Shown here one piece after another: positions 9,465 to 17,226 of a stretch of 64,000 nucleotides of DNA; the stretch's first letter is position 1, and every line of letters starts with the position of its first letter. This DNA comes from Tautonia marina (GTDB lineage Bacteria; Planctomycetota; Planctomycetia; Isosphaerales; Isosphaeraceae): assembly GCF_009177065.1 (NCBI RefSeq), contig NZ_WEZF01000002.1:1-64000 (forward strand), written 5' to 3'. The notes under the pieces are model-generated. The model saw only the letters and a list, made by a program, of their open reading frames with translations. It was not told the origin of the DNA and did no database searches. The translations under genes and the position numbers were made by a program.

Positions 9465-10432
9465 ACGAAGCCACCGAGGCGACACTCGTAGAGGCCGACC
9501 GCGAGGCGGTCGAGGCGATCCGCTCCGCTCTCAACACTGCATTGCGGGGCAAGGCTGACGTGATCGAGCACGTTCTGGCCTGCCTGCTTGCCCGGGGGCA
9601 CCTGCTGATCGAGGACCTGCCCGGCCTGGGCAAGACGACGCTGGCCAAGGCGATGGCCCGCGTGCTCGGCGGCCGGTTCGCCCGCGTTCAATGCACGCCC
9701 GACCTGCTGCCGGGCGACATCACCGGCTTCCGCGTCTTCGACCAGAAGACCCGCGAGTTCGAGTTCCTCCCAGGTCCCGTCTTCGCCGACGTGCTGCTCG
9801 CCGACGAGATCAACCGGGCCACCCCCCGCACCCAGAGCGCCCTGCTAGAGGCGATGGCCGAGCGGCAGGTGACGGTCGATTCGGTCCGGCATGTCCTCTC
9901 GGGGACCTTCTTCGTCATCGCCACGCAGAACCCCGTGGAGCAGCATGGCACGTATCCCTTGCCCGAGGCCCAGCTTGATCGCTTCGCCATGAAGCTTCGG
10001 ATCGGCTACCCCGGCCGGCTCGACGAACTGGCGATGCTGGCCGCCGCCGTCGGGGCCGGCGAAGACCGTGAGACGACGCCCATCGAGCCGATCGGGCACG
10101 GCCGGCTTCGGAGTTTGCAGGAGCATGTGGCCGGGGTCGCCGTCGGGCCGATGGTGTCCGAGTACCTTGTCGACCTCGCCAACGCAACGCGGGGGCACCG
10201 CCAGGTGACGCTGGGACTCAGCCCGCGCGGCCTCTTGACATGGCAGCGCCTGGCCCAGGCCCATGCCTTCCTCGACGGCCGCCCCTTCGTCACGCCCGAC
10301 GATGTGCAGGCCGTCGCCCGACCCGTGCTCGACGTGCGGCTCGGCGTCGAGCCCGAGGCCGCTGCCCGCGTCGTCTCCGAAGTCCTCGACTCGGTCCCTG
10401 TGCCCGTCTACCCCAAGGCCCGACGCGCCTGA
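9461..10432 (+). CDS. MoxR-family AAA+ ATPase
   Basis: This 323-residue cytoplasmic ATPase starts at ATG 9461, overlapping the preceding TGA in ATGA. Walker A is [13 protein letters not shown] at about residues 50-62, with [16 protein letters not shown] after it. Walker B is [10 protein letters not shown] and sensor I is [24 protein letters not shown]. The lid domain ends with [22 protein letters not shown], typical of MoxR/RavA-type ATPases (AAA_3 plus AAA_lid). MoxR proteins act as chaperone-like ATPases for insertion of cofactors or assembly of complexes, together with vWA/DUF58 partners. Here it is the third gene of the DUF58-transglutaminase-MoxR operon. Gene order and 4-base overlap indicate co-translation. 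Confidence 0.93.
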   Translation: MNEATEATLVEADREAVEAIRSALNTALRGKADVIEHVLACLLARGHLLIEDLPGLGKTTLAKAMARVLGGRFARVQCTPDLLPGDITGFRVFDQKTREFEFLPGPVFADVLLADEINRATPRTQSALLEAMAERQVTVDSVRHVLSGTFFVIATQNPVEQHGTYPLPEAQLDRFAMKLRIGYPGRLDELAMLAAAVGAGEDRETTPIEPIGHGRLRSLQEHVAGVAVGPMVSEYLVDLANATRGHRQVTLGLSPRGLLTWQRLAQAHAFLDGRPFVTPDDVQAVARPVLDVRLGVEPEAAARVVSEVLDSVPVPVYPKARRA

Positions 10433-10452
10433 CCCCTACCCCGAGCGACCTG

Positions 10453-11016
10453 ATGAAGCCAATTGCCCGATCCCTCGCTTTGCTCGCCGCCCTGGCCGGA
10501 TGCGCAGACGACCACGACCACGATCATGATCACGACCACGACCACGCCGCCCACCTCGACCCGTCTCACCGGCCGGCCGACTTCCCCGACGCCGTCGATC
10601 GCATGATCGCCGGCCACGAAGCGAGCCGAGCGGCCCTCTCGGCTGGCCGGGTCGACGAGGCCCACGACAAGCTACTTCCGATTCAGCGCGATCTGGCAAA
10701 GTGGCTCCCCGAGGTCGCCGCCGACAGCGACATGCCCGAGGAACCCTGGAACCGCGTCGACGCCCTCGCGGCCCGGCTGCTTGCTGCCTACGAGTCGGCC
10801 CTCTCCGACCTTGACGACGGCATCGCTGTGGGCGGCGACCGTCTCGCCTCGGTCGAGCCCGACTTGCACGATCTCCGGCGCGTCCGCGACGAGGCCGATC
10901 CGGCATGGTTTCCAAGGCCTCGGCAGGTGATCGAGGCAGAGGCAACCGACGAGGGGACGGGCATGGCCGGGATCACAGCCGAGGGAGATGTCGCCGGAGA
11001 AGAGGCAGGGGACTGA
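10453..11016 (+). CDS. His/Asp-repeat lipoprotein, putative metal-binding
   Basis: This 187-residue protein begins MKPIARSLALLAALAGC, a lipoprotein signal with lipobox LAGC (Cys17). It is followed at once by an alternating Asp-His tract (about residues 19-31) ending HAAH. Such tracts bind Zn, Ni or Cu loosely and serve as metal sponges on exporters and chaperones. The remainder is predicted helical: HEASRAALSAGRVDEAHDKL and WNRVDALAARLLAAYESAL look like amphipathic bundle helices. The C-terminal ~30 residues are acidic and Gly-rich. It starts 21 bases after the MoxR stop and lies 40 bases before the permease gene, so one operon is likely. Function is inferred from composition and context only. 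Confidence 0.7.
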   Translation: MKPIARSLALLAALAGCADDHDHDHDHDHDHAAHLDPSHRPADFPDAVDRMIAGHEASRAALSAGRVDEAHDKLLPIQRDLAKWLPEVAADSDMPEEPWNRVDALAARLLAAYESALSDLDDGIAVGGDRLASVEPDLHDLRRVRDEADPAWFPRPRQVIEAEATDEGTGMAGITAEGDVAGEEAGD

Positions 11017-11055
11017 TCACGTCCGAGGCATCGGGAACATCGGGAGGGATCGAGG

Positions 11056-12597
11056 ATGATGGACGCAATCTTTTGGGGCGGGGTCCAGCGATTCGTCGAG
11101 GCGCTGACCGAGTCGGCACCGACCATCCTGGTGGGACTGGTGATCGCCGCCATCTTCCGGCGGTTGGTCGGACCGGAGGGGACCCGCCGGCTCTTCGGAT
11201 CCGGCACACGCTGGGCTCTGCCGAGGGCCTGGGCGATCGGCATGCTGCTGCCGGTCTGCTCGCTCGGGGTCATCCCGGTCGCCCGCGAGCTTCGTCGCGA
11301 TGGGCTCTCCGGCGGAACGATCCTCGCCTTCGCGCTGACGGCGCCGCTGTTCAACCCGCTCTCGGTGCTTTACGGCCTCTCGCTCTCGGAGCCTGTGGTT
11401 ATCTTCACCTTTGCCCTGGCCTCGCTGCTGGTGGTGACGGCCGTCGGGGTCGCCTTCGACCGCATCTTCCGGGACAATGCCTTGGCCGAGCCGGCGCCGC
11501 CGCCGGTTGCGTACGGTCCGAAGCGGATGATCGCGCTGCTGGTCTCGGCGGCCCGAGAGTTGGCAGGCCCGACCTCTGGCTACATCCTCGTCGGCCTCCT
11601 TGGGGTCGTCGTACTCAACATCGCGTTACCGGCGGGGAGCCTAATGGCCCGAATGGAGCGGGACAACCCCTTCGCGGCCCTGGAGATGACGGCCGTTGCG
11701 CTGCCCGCCTACGCGACGCCGATGGTCGCGATGGCCCAGCTTGGATCGATGTTCCAGCACGGCAACTCCGTGGCCGCCGCGTTCGTGCTGCTGACCTTCG
11801 GCGCCGGGGCGAACCTTGGCCTGCTCGCATGGGTCGCCCGCTCTTACGGGGCAAAGCGGTCGGCCTCCTGGCTCGGCGGACTGCTCGTGGTGGTGGTCGG
11901 GCTGGCCTACGCGATGGACGCCCCGCTCACCCCGCGCGGGGTCGATCCGGCTGGTCACACTCACGCCTTCGACATCTACTGCTGCCCGTTCCACCCCGGC
12001 AGCGGCAGCCTCGCGGCCGTCTCCCGGGAGCTTGCCGACGAGGTCATGCCGCACGAGATCAAAGCCCTCGGCGTGCTGTTCGGCGTTAGTCTGATTGGGC
12101 TGGCACTGCGACGGGTCGACCGCAATTGGCGGATCGAGGACTGGCTCGAACGTACCCCCGAGTTGGCCGGGGCCGAACGTCCCCGCTCGCGGTACGACAT
12201 CACGATCCCAGGCCCGGTGCTCGGCGGTGTCGGGCTGCTCGGCCTGGTCGCATTCAGCGTACTGGCCTGCTACACCTACTACCCGCCGGCTGACCAGATC
12301 ATCGACGACCTGAACATCATCAAGGCTGAGGTTCTTTCGGCCGCCACCAGTGGCGACGCCGAGCACGCCGCTTACTTCATCCCGCTCTACCAGGACTGGG
12401 TGCGCCGCCTCCAGGTGAGCGTCTACCTCCGCGAGGGCGCGCTCAGCCCCTACCGCCGGATGAAAGCCCGGGTGCTGATCGACAAGGTCGAGCGGCTCAA
12501 GCACGCGATCGAGGAGGACGACCCCGAGGAGGTCCGCCGCTACTTCGTCGGCGTTACCGACGCCCACCGCCGGATGAGGGCGTGCTTCGTCGAGTGA
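11056..12597 (+). CDS. DUF318/ArsP-type permease with helical C-terminal extension
   Basis: This 513-residue membrane protein starts at ATG 11056 behind GGGAGGGATCGAGG. It has two permease halves of the PF03773 (ArsP_1/DUF318) type: PVCSLGVIPVARELRRDG and AFALTAPLFNPLS in the first, ALPAYATPMVAMAQLGSM and GAGANLGLLAWV in the second. Relatives export organoarsenicals or Cu/Zn. A loop near residues 297-314 holds HTHAFDIYCCPFHPG, clustering three His and two Cys, which is a probable metal site. After a further TM segment (VAFSVLACYTYY) comes a ~95-residue helical tail with ALSPYRRMKARVLIDKVERL, resembling the helical part of the lipoprotein encoded just upstream. Metal export across the inner membrane is the best inference; the substrate is unknown. 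Confidence 0.82.
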   Translation: MMDAIFWGGVQRFVEALTESAPTILVGLVIAAIFRRLVGPEGTRRLFGSGTRWALPRAWAIGMLLPVCSLGVIPVARELRRDGLSGGTILAFALTAPLFNPLSVLYGLSLSEPVVIFTFALASLLVVTAVGVAFDRIFRDNALAEPAPPPVAYGPKRMIALLVSAARELAGPTSGYILVGLLGVVVLNIALPAGSLMARMERDNPFAALEMTAVALPAYATPMVAMAQLGSMFQHGNSVAAAFVLLTFGAGANLGLLAWVARSYGAKRSASWLGGLLVVVVGLAYAMDAPLTPRGVDPAGHTHAFDIYCCPFHPGSGSLAAVSRELADEVMPHEIKALGVLFGVSLIGLALRRVDRNWRIEDWLERTPELAGAERPRSRYDITIPGPVLGGVGLLGLVAFSVLACYTYYPPADQIIDDLNIIKAEVLSAATSGDAEHAAYFIPLYQDWVRRLQVSVYLREGALSPYRRMKARVLIDKVERLKHAIEEDDPEEVRRYFVGVTDAHRRMRACFVE

Positions 12598-12615
12598 ATT
12601 TGGACCCTAGTCCGC

Positions 12616-12652
12616 TTCATCTTGGGTGCAGGTTCAACTCCTGTCTGCGGCA
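12616..12652 (+). other. tRNA 3'-end-like sequence (possible attachment site)
   Basis: The bases from about 12628 form a T-arm: stem GCAGG (12628-12632), loop TTCAACT, stem CCTGT (12640-12644). A 7-base acceptor-like strand CTGCGGC and a discriminator A follow. No matching 5' acceptor strand (GCCGCAG) or D-arm exists upstream; that space is occupied by the permease gene. It is therefore a 3' fragment of a tRNA or tmRNA, not a whole gene. An intrinsic terminator follows directly, as would be expected behind a tRNA gene. Such fragments are typical of integration sites. Confidence 0.4.
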
Positions 12653-12665
12653 CTCAGTAGAGTAT

Positions 12666-12695
12666 GGGTTGCGTCGAGAGACGCAGCCCCTTTTT
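12666..12695 (+). terminator. Intrinsic terminator after the permease cluster
   Basis: GGGTTGCGTC (12666-12675) pairs over ten positions (one T-G wobble) with GACGCAGCCC (12680-12689) around a GAGA tetraloop. A C and five T residues (12691-12695) follow immediately. This is a textbook rho-independent terminator for plus-strand transcription of the 5.3-12.6 kb cluster or of the tRNA remnant. Confidence 0.85.
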
Positions 12696-12839
12696 CGTTG
12701 GTTGAGTATTCGCTGCCCAGGCTTGCGACCACGGTTGATCATCCGGCTTGAGTTCGAGAGCGCTGAGAAGTCTGGCGATCGCGTGATCACCCGTCTGGTG
12801 GGAGACTGGAGGAGCCGGGGGGCAAATCGAACTCTGAAG

Positions 12840-14795
12840 TCATTCTGAGCGATCGGATTGAACACGATCCATCAGGGTCGACCGAAGCTGGTCCAGAAGC
12901 GGCATGCTGGAGGGCGAAACGAGATTGAAGGTTTCGTTCGGGTCGCTGCCCACCGCGTAGAGTTCTTCGACGGCGACGGGGGACCGTTCGGTCCGAATGT
13001 ATTTCAGGTGTCGGTCATCCATGATCGAGATCATCGGCCCCCCGAACACGGGGGATTTCCCCTCGTTCGGGAGGAACATGTCCGGGCCTGGAACGGACGC
13101 AACCGCTGGGGACGGAACTTCGGCGTTGAGGAATGATCCCTCTCCTGGCGTTCGGTCCTCCGCCGGCTCCCAGAGGGAGGCCAGCGAGATCCCAGGGAGG
13201 GGAGCGTCGGGGTGGCCAACGAGGTCGAGAAGGGTGGCAGGGACGTCTCGAAGACTTACGACCCGGTCAATTACCTGGCCTTTTGGCGCAAGGCCGGGGG
13301 CGACCATGAGCAACGGGACGTGCAATTGGTCCTCGTAGAGGCTGACCCCGTGACCAAAGAGGTCGTGCTCGCCGAACGCCTCGCCGTGGTCGGAGGTGAC
13401 GACGACGATCAGCTCGTCGAGGAGTGCGCGGCGGTCGAGCTCTCGGAAAAGCCTGCCGAGGTGTTGGTCAAGCGAGGCGATACAGGAATCGTAGCCGTCG
13501 ATCAGCAGAGCCTCCTGTTCGGGAGTGATCTCGGACTTGTTGGACCGGAGCCACCAGTCTTTCAGGAAGGCGCGATCGGCCGGGTTGGTCGGAGCCTCAC
13601 CGAACCGGTGATCGGTCCCGGGAGGAACGAGGTACGGGTCGTGGGCATCGAAGTAATTGAGGAAGGCGAAGAACGGTCGATCTTCGGCTCGATCGTGGTC
13701 GAGCCAGTGGAGGAAGCGGCGATTGATGGAGCCGGCGTCGATCCGATCGAACCGGACCAGCGGGGGAGGTTCGTTCGGTCTCAGGGACGTTGACAAACGT
13801 CCGATCAGGTCGATCAGGCGTCCACCGACCTCGGTGCTCGCGAGAATCGTGGCGAGGTTCATGGGAAGATCTTCGTAATGAGCAAACCCCCGTGAGAGGC
13901 CCGTCGCGTAGGTGGTGTAGTAGGTGTTTGCGACGATCCCGACGGTATCGTAACCAATCGAGGCCAGGCTCCCCGCCAGGGTCGGGCCGTCGTCGGACAT
14001 CGCGCCGAAGCGTCCGAGGCAGACGTCGAAGGACCATCGGCCCGTCATAAGGCTGGCATGGGAAGGCAGGGTCCAGGGGGCGGTGGCTCGGGCGCCGGTG
14101 AAGGTGACTCCGCGAGCAGCGAGCGTTTCGAGTTCCGGCGAAGTTTGCCGAGCGGCTCCGGAGCCGGGGAGGCTCAGATGATCGGCCCGAACGGTGTCCA
14201 GGACGATGAGCAGGACACTCGGGGCCCGAACCCGATCGGAAGGCTCGGTCACAGGCTGAGGGGACGCATGTCTCCAGAACGCGAGTCCAACAAGGCCGAG
14301 AAGCAACACCGGAACGGTTGACCGGACCATTCGCGCGATGGTTTGAGGATGACGTCGGGCGATCGGGACCACAATCGAGGCTCCCCCCAGCGCAAGGATC
14401 AGCAAGGCCCCAAGGTAGAGGCCCGGTCCCAGAACAAGCAGCGTCGGCAAGAAGGCAAAGGCCACCAGGAGGTGGGGTCCGATTCGATTCCCGAGGCGAG
14501 GAGAGCGGACGGTGAGCACTGCGATCGGCACCGCAATGACCAGCAAGAGGGCGGCATTGACCGTCGGGATTGTCCAGGGATAGGCACGGATCTTTCCAAG
14601 GTAGGGCCAGACCTCGCCGGACCTTGCCCTGACGAACAGGAAGGCGGCAAGTTCCCCAGCGCCCGCCAGAAGGCCCAGCCAGGCCGCGAGGATCAGGAGT
14701 CCGATCGGCCCCGGGCCAACAACCTGCGCTGTCGGGGAACCATCCTGCATCGTTGAGCGCTTACCTAGAGTTCTGTGCATCGTTCGGCGCATCAT
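12840..14795 (-). CDS. Membrane-anchored alkaline-phosphatase-superfamily hydrolase (sulfatase-like, Thr nucleophile)
   Basis: This 651-residue protein carries about five TM helices in the first 175 residues (ILAAWLGLLAGAGELAAFLF onwards) and an extracytoplasmic sulfatase-fold domain after residue 190. SVLLIVLDTVRADHLS carries the first metal-binding Asp. The nucleophile motif is APWTLPSHASLMTG with Thr242, where a true sulfatase has Cys/Ser-x-Pro-x-Arg, so formylglycine-dependent sulfatase activity is not expected. SDHGEAFGEH is the second metal site. Its topology resembles phosphoethanolamine/phosphoglycerol transferase-like membrane enzymes, or a phosphodiesterase with a Thr nucleophile. 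Start ATG 14795 (or 14792) has GAGGA just upstream. It is divergent from the 15100 gene; substrate unknown. Confidence 0.85.
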   Translation of the reverse strand: MMRRTMHRTLGKRSTMQDGSPTAQVVGPGPIGLLILAAWLGLLAGAGELAAFLFVRARSGEVWPYLGKIRAYPWTIPTVNAALLLVIAVPIAVLTVRSPRLGNRIGPHLLVAFAFLPTLLVLGPGLYLGALLILALGGASIVVPIARRHPQTIARMVRSTVPVLLLGLVGLAFWRHASPQPVTEPSDRVRAPSVLLIVLDTVRADHLSLPGSGAARQTSPELETLAARGVTFTGARATAPWTLPSHASLMTGRWSFDVCLGRFGAMSDDGPTLAGSLASIGYDTVGIVANTYYTTYATGLSRGFAHYEDLPMNLATILASTEVGGRLIDLIGRLSTSLRPNEPPPLVRFDRIDAGSINRRFLHWLDHDRAEDRPFFAFLNYFDAHDPYLVPPGTDHRFGEAPTNPADRAFLKDWWLRSNKSEITPEQEALLIDGYDSCIASLDQHLGRLFRELDRRALLDELIVVVTSDHGEAFGEHDLFGHGVSLYEDQLHVPLLMVAPGLAPKGQVIDRVVSLRDVPATLLDLVGHPDAPLPGISLASLWEPAEDRTPGEGSFLNAEVPSPAVASVPGPDMFLPNEGKSPVFGGPMISIMDDRHLKYIRTERSPVAVEELYAVGSDPNETFNLVSPSSMPLLDQLRSTLMDRVQSDRSE

Positions 14796-15099
14796 GTTCC
14801 TCGGATCGAGTCGCGGGTCGAACCCGACGCCTGCTCGATTCGAATCGACACCTCTCGAAAAAGGTGAGCCATTCGATCAAGCATTGACGCCTACAGAGTT
14901 CAGAGAGCGTCAAGGAGACGGCATTGGGCCGTATCCATCTCACGGTTCATCGTGCCGTGAGGATGCGTACGACTCACTGCGTGAACGCATTATTCTCTCT
15001 TACGGGAAAGCTTCCCTGAATTCGAAGGAGATCGCCCCGATTCCGGGGCGATTCCGTTCGTTGTCGCTCATCGGTAACTTTCGATCGGTTGAGGTGTCC
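14796..15099. other. Divergent intergenic region with hairpin
   Basis: This 304-bp spacer separates the minus-strand sulfatase-like gene from the plus-strand small membrane protein. It contains a stem-loop ATCGCCCC (15031-15038) / GGGGCGAT (15045-15052) with a 6-base loop, and GGGAA/TTCCC around 15004-15016. These lie in the probable 5' leader of the 15100 gene. No T-run follows. The region should contain promoters for both directions, but none is clear by eye. Confidence 0.4.
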
Positions 15100-15252
15100 A
15101 TGTTCGAACCGTGCATTGCCTATATTGGGCCCGAAACGATGCTCCCCTTGACGTCCGTGGTGGCTGGAGCGGTGGGAGTGGTCATGATGTTCGGGCGCAA
15201 CGTGTTACGAGGCGTTGGACGGATCTTCCGGAGACCCCCGGGATCGGGTTGA
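15100..15252 (+). CDS. 50-residue membrane peptide (YIGPETMLPLTS family)
   Basis: ATG 15100 follows GAGGTGTCC, a usable SD sequence. The product begins MFEPCIAYIGPETMLPLTSV, followed by one TM helix VVAGAVGVVMMFG and a basic tail (RNVLRGVGRIFRR). Very similar short proteins are found upstream of type I phosphodiesterase/nucleotide pyrophosphatase-like genes in many bacteria, which matches its place 108 bases before such a gene here. No enzymatic motif is present. A role as a small membrane partner or anchor of the downstream hydrolase is inference. Confidence 0.7.
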   Translation: MFEPCIAYIGPETMLPLTSVVAGAVGVVMMFGRNVLRGVGRIFRRPPGSG

Positions 15253-15360
15253 TCCGCTCGGCGACGAATCAGACACGTCTCGGTCAACTCAGACGGCCGG
15301 CCTCCTGTTGACCGGTGCGTGTTGAGTTGCGATTTGTCGATCTCCTGGAGGTCCGAGGGA

Positions 15361-17226
15361 GTGGGAAAGCTCGGGATCGAGCGGGTAATCATTGTTGGGC
15401 TCGACGGACTCGAACCGACGATCCTTGAAGAAATGCTTGCGGCCGGTGAATTGCCGAACTTCGCCGCGCTGCGAGACCTGGGCGGCTATGGCCGGATTGG
15501 GACGACACTCCCGGCGCAGACGCCGGTTGCCTGGTCGAGCTTCGCCACGGGAACAAACCCTGGAGCGCACGGCATTTTCGACTTCGTCGGGCGGGACCCG
15601 CAGTCGTATCGGGTCCAGCTCGCCTTGAACCGATACGAGCAGTCCGGAGTCTTTCAACCCCCTCGGGTGGTGAACCTCCGGCGCGGGATCCCGTTTTGGC
15701 AGCGACTTTCCGAACAGGGAATTCCGTCGTCAGTGCTTCGGTGTCCCTGTACGTACCCGCCGGATCAAGTTGAGGGGCGGATGCTCTCGGGGATGGGAGT
15801 GCCCGACCTGCGAGGCGGTTTCGGCACCGGCACGTTCTATTCGACCGAGGAGGGTGTCACGGCCGGCGAGTCAGAGCGGGTCGTCCGGCTTGACGGAGCG
15901 GGGCCGGAGCTGATCGAGACGGTGATTCTCGGACCGATACACCCTCGGACTCGGGAGGAAATCCGGGTTCCGATCGTCCTGGAACCGGGGTCTGACTCGG
16001 GGACCATGACACTGCGATCCTCGGGTGAACCCCAAATCCTCGTCTTGAGGCAGGGGCGATGGAGCGATTGGCTGAGAGTCTCCTTCCGTATGGGACTGTT
16101 GCAATCGACCTCCGGTCTGGTGCGGTTTTTCCTGGTGGAACAGGGACCAGACCGAGTTGAGCTTTATGCCTCGCCCATCCAGTTTGATCCTCAAGCTCCC
16201 CCCTTCCCCATCAGCCACCCTGAGGGATTTGCCGACGAACTCAGCCGGGCGATCGGCCTGTATCACACCACCGGCCTGGCCGAAGACCATACGACACTGA
16301 GCAACGGACGGATCAGTGAATCGGCGTTTCTCGATCAGTGCGACGACCTGTGGCGGGAACGCGAGGCGATGTTCGAGCATGAACTCTCCAGGTTTCAATC
16401 CGGCGTGCTCTACTGCCTGTTTGGGATTCCTGATCGCATTCAACACCTGTTCTGGCGCTACAGAGATCCGGGACATCCGGCGAACCGCGGACGGCCCCTC
16501 GTTTCCGATCACCAGAACGCCATTGCCGAGGCGTATCGACGCAGTGACGCCCAGGTGGGCCGGGCGCTGAGGGGGGCGGACGATCGGACACTCATTGTCG
16601 CGCTGAGCGATCATGGTTTCGGTTCGTTCCGTCGCGGGGTGAATCTCAATACCTGGCTTCTCGACCAGGGATTACTGGCTGTCTTGCACGGCGAGCGTTC
16701 GGGTGACCCGAACGGGCCACCGCTAGGGCAGATCGACTGGTCGAAGACGAAGGCGTACGCAATCGGGCTGGGGGGCATCTTTCTCAATCTTCGAGGGCGG
16801 GAGGGTGCCGGTGTGGTCGCTCCCGAGGAGGCCGAACCGCTCAAGGTAGCCATCGCGGACACATTGGGAGGCTTGGTCGATCCGGCGACCGGGGACGTCG
16901 CGATTCGGTCGGTGAGCGCTCGGGAGCAGGTCTACTCGGGCCCTTTTGTTGAGGAGGCGCCGGACCTTCTTGTTCGGTTCGGAAAGGGGTACCGGGCCTC
17001 CTGGGGGTCGGCGATGGGGCACGTCGGAGAGACGGTCTTTGAGGACAATACGAGGCTCTGGGCAGGAGATCACATTGTTGATCCGGTGCTCGTCCCCGGG
17101 GTCGTGATGATGAATCGGCCGTTTCGATCGGATCAAGCGTCGCTGTTGGATCTCGCGCCGACGGTGCTCGACGCTCTCGGGTTGCCTGTGGACCCGGAAT
17201 TGGAAGGGAGTGCCTTGCTGCGATGA
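15361..17226 (+). CDS. Type I phosphodiesterase/nucleotide pyrophosphatase-like hydrolase
   Basis: This 621-residue alkaline-phosphatase-superfamily protein is read from GTG 15361, preceded by GGAGG nine bases upstream; an ATG at 15319 would add 14 residues of poor quality. IVGLDGLEPT gives the first metal site and AQTPVAWSSFATGTNPGAHG places nucleophile Thr54 as in nucleotide pyrophosphatases/phosphodiesterases. GIPDRIQHLFWR and LSDHGFGSFRRG supply the other metal ligands. There is no signal peptide, so it is likely cytoplasmic or associated with the 50-residue membrane peptide. Family members have been linked to exopolysaccharide or surface-polymer gene sets, but the substrate cannot be told from sequence. 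Its TGA overlaps the next ATG (ATGA at 17223). Confidence 0.85.
   Translation: MGKLGIERVIIVGLDGLEPTILEEMLAAGELPNFAALRDLGGYGRIGTTLPAQTPVAWSSFATGTNPGAHGIFDFVGRDPQSYRVQLALNRYEQSGVFQPPRVVNLRRGIPFWQRLSEQGIPSSVLRCPCTYPPDQVEGRMLSGMGVPDLRGGFGTGTFYSTEEGVTAGESERVVRLDGAGPELIETVILGPIHPRTREEIRVPIVLEPGSDSGTMTLRSSGEPQILVLRQGRWSDWLRVSFRMGLLQSTSGLVRFFLVEQGPDRVELYASPIQFDPQAPPFPISHPEGFADELSRAIGLYHTTGLAEDHTTLSNGRISESAFLDQCDDLWREREAMFEHELSRFQSGVLYCLFGIPDRIQHLFWRYRDPGHPANRGRPLVSDHQNAIAEAYRRSDAQVGRALRGADDRTLIVALSDHGFGSFRRGVNLNTWLLDQGLLAVLHGERSGDPNGPPLGQIDWSKTKAYAIGLGGIFLNLRGREGAGVVAPEEAEPLKVAIADTLGGLVDPATGDVAIRSVSAREQVYSGPFVEEAPDLLVRFGKGYRASWGSAMGHVGETVFEDNTRLWAGDHIVDPVLVPGVVMMNRPFRSDQASLLDLAPTVLDALGLPVDPELEGSALLR

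Larger units (their letters stand above)
5179..12695. other. Candidate acquired gene island (metal-handling/MoxR cluster)
   Basis: Six plus-strand genes (5305-12597) share visibly GC-richer codon choice than the flanking genes, for example dominant GCC/GGC/GTC/CTC. They sit between decayed insertion sequences on the left and a tRNA-3'-end-like sequence with terminator on the right. No integrase gene and no matching left-hand attachment repeat were found, so the island status is inference from composition and borders. Confidence 0.35.

Noticed and set aside
12617-12865. 82-codon minus-strand frame ending CRRQELNLHPR
   Set aside because: The C-terminal residues are the translation typical of a tRNA T-arm/acceptor region read antisense; it overlaps the tRNA-like fragment and terminator.
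12840-14795. Annotation as a true formylglycine-dependent sulfatase
   Set aside because: The nucleophile motif is TLPSH with Thr, not C/S-x-P-x-R.
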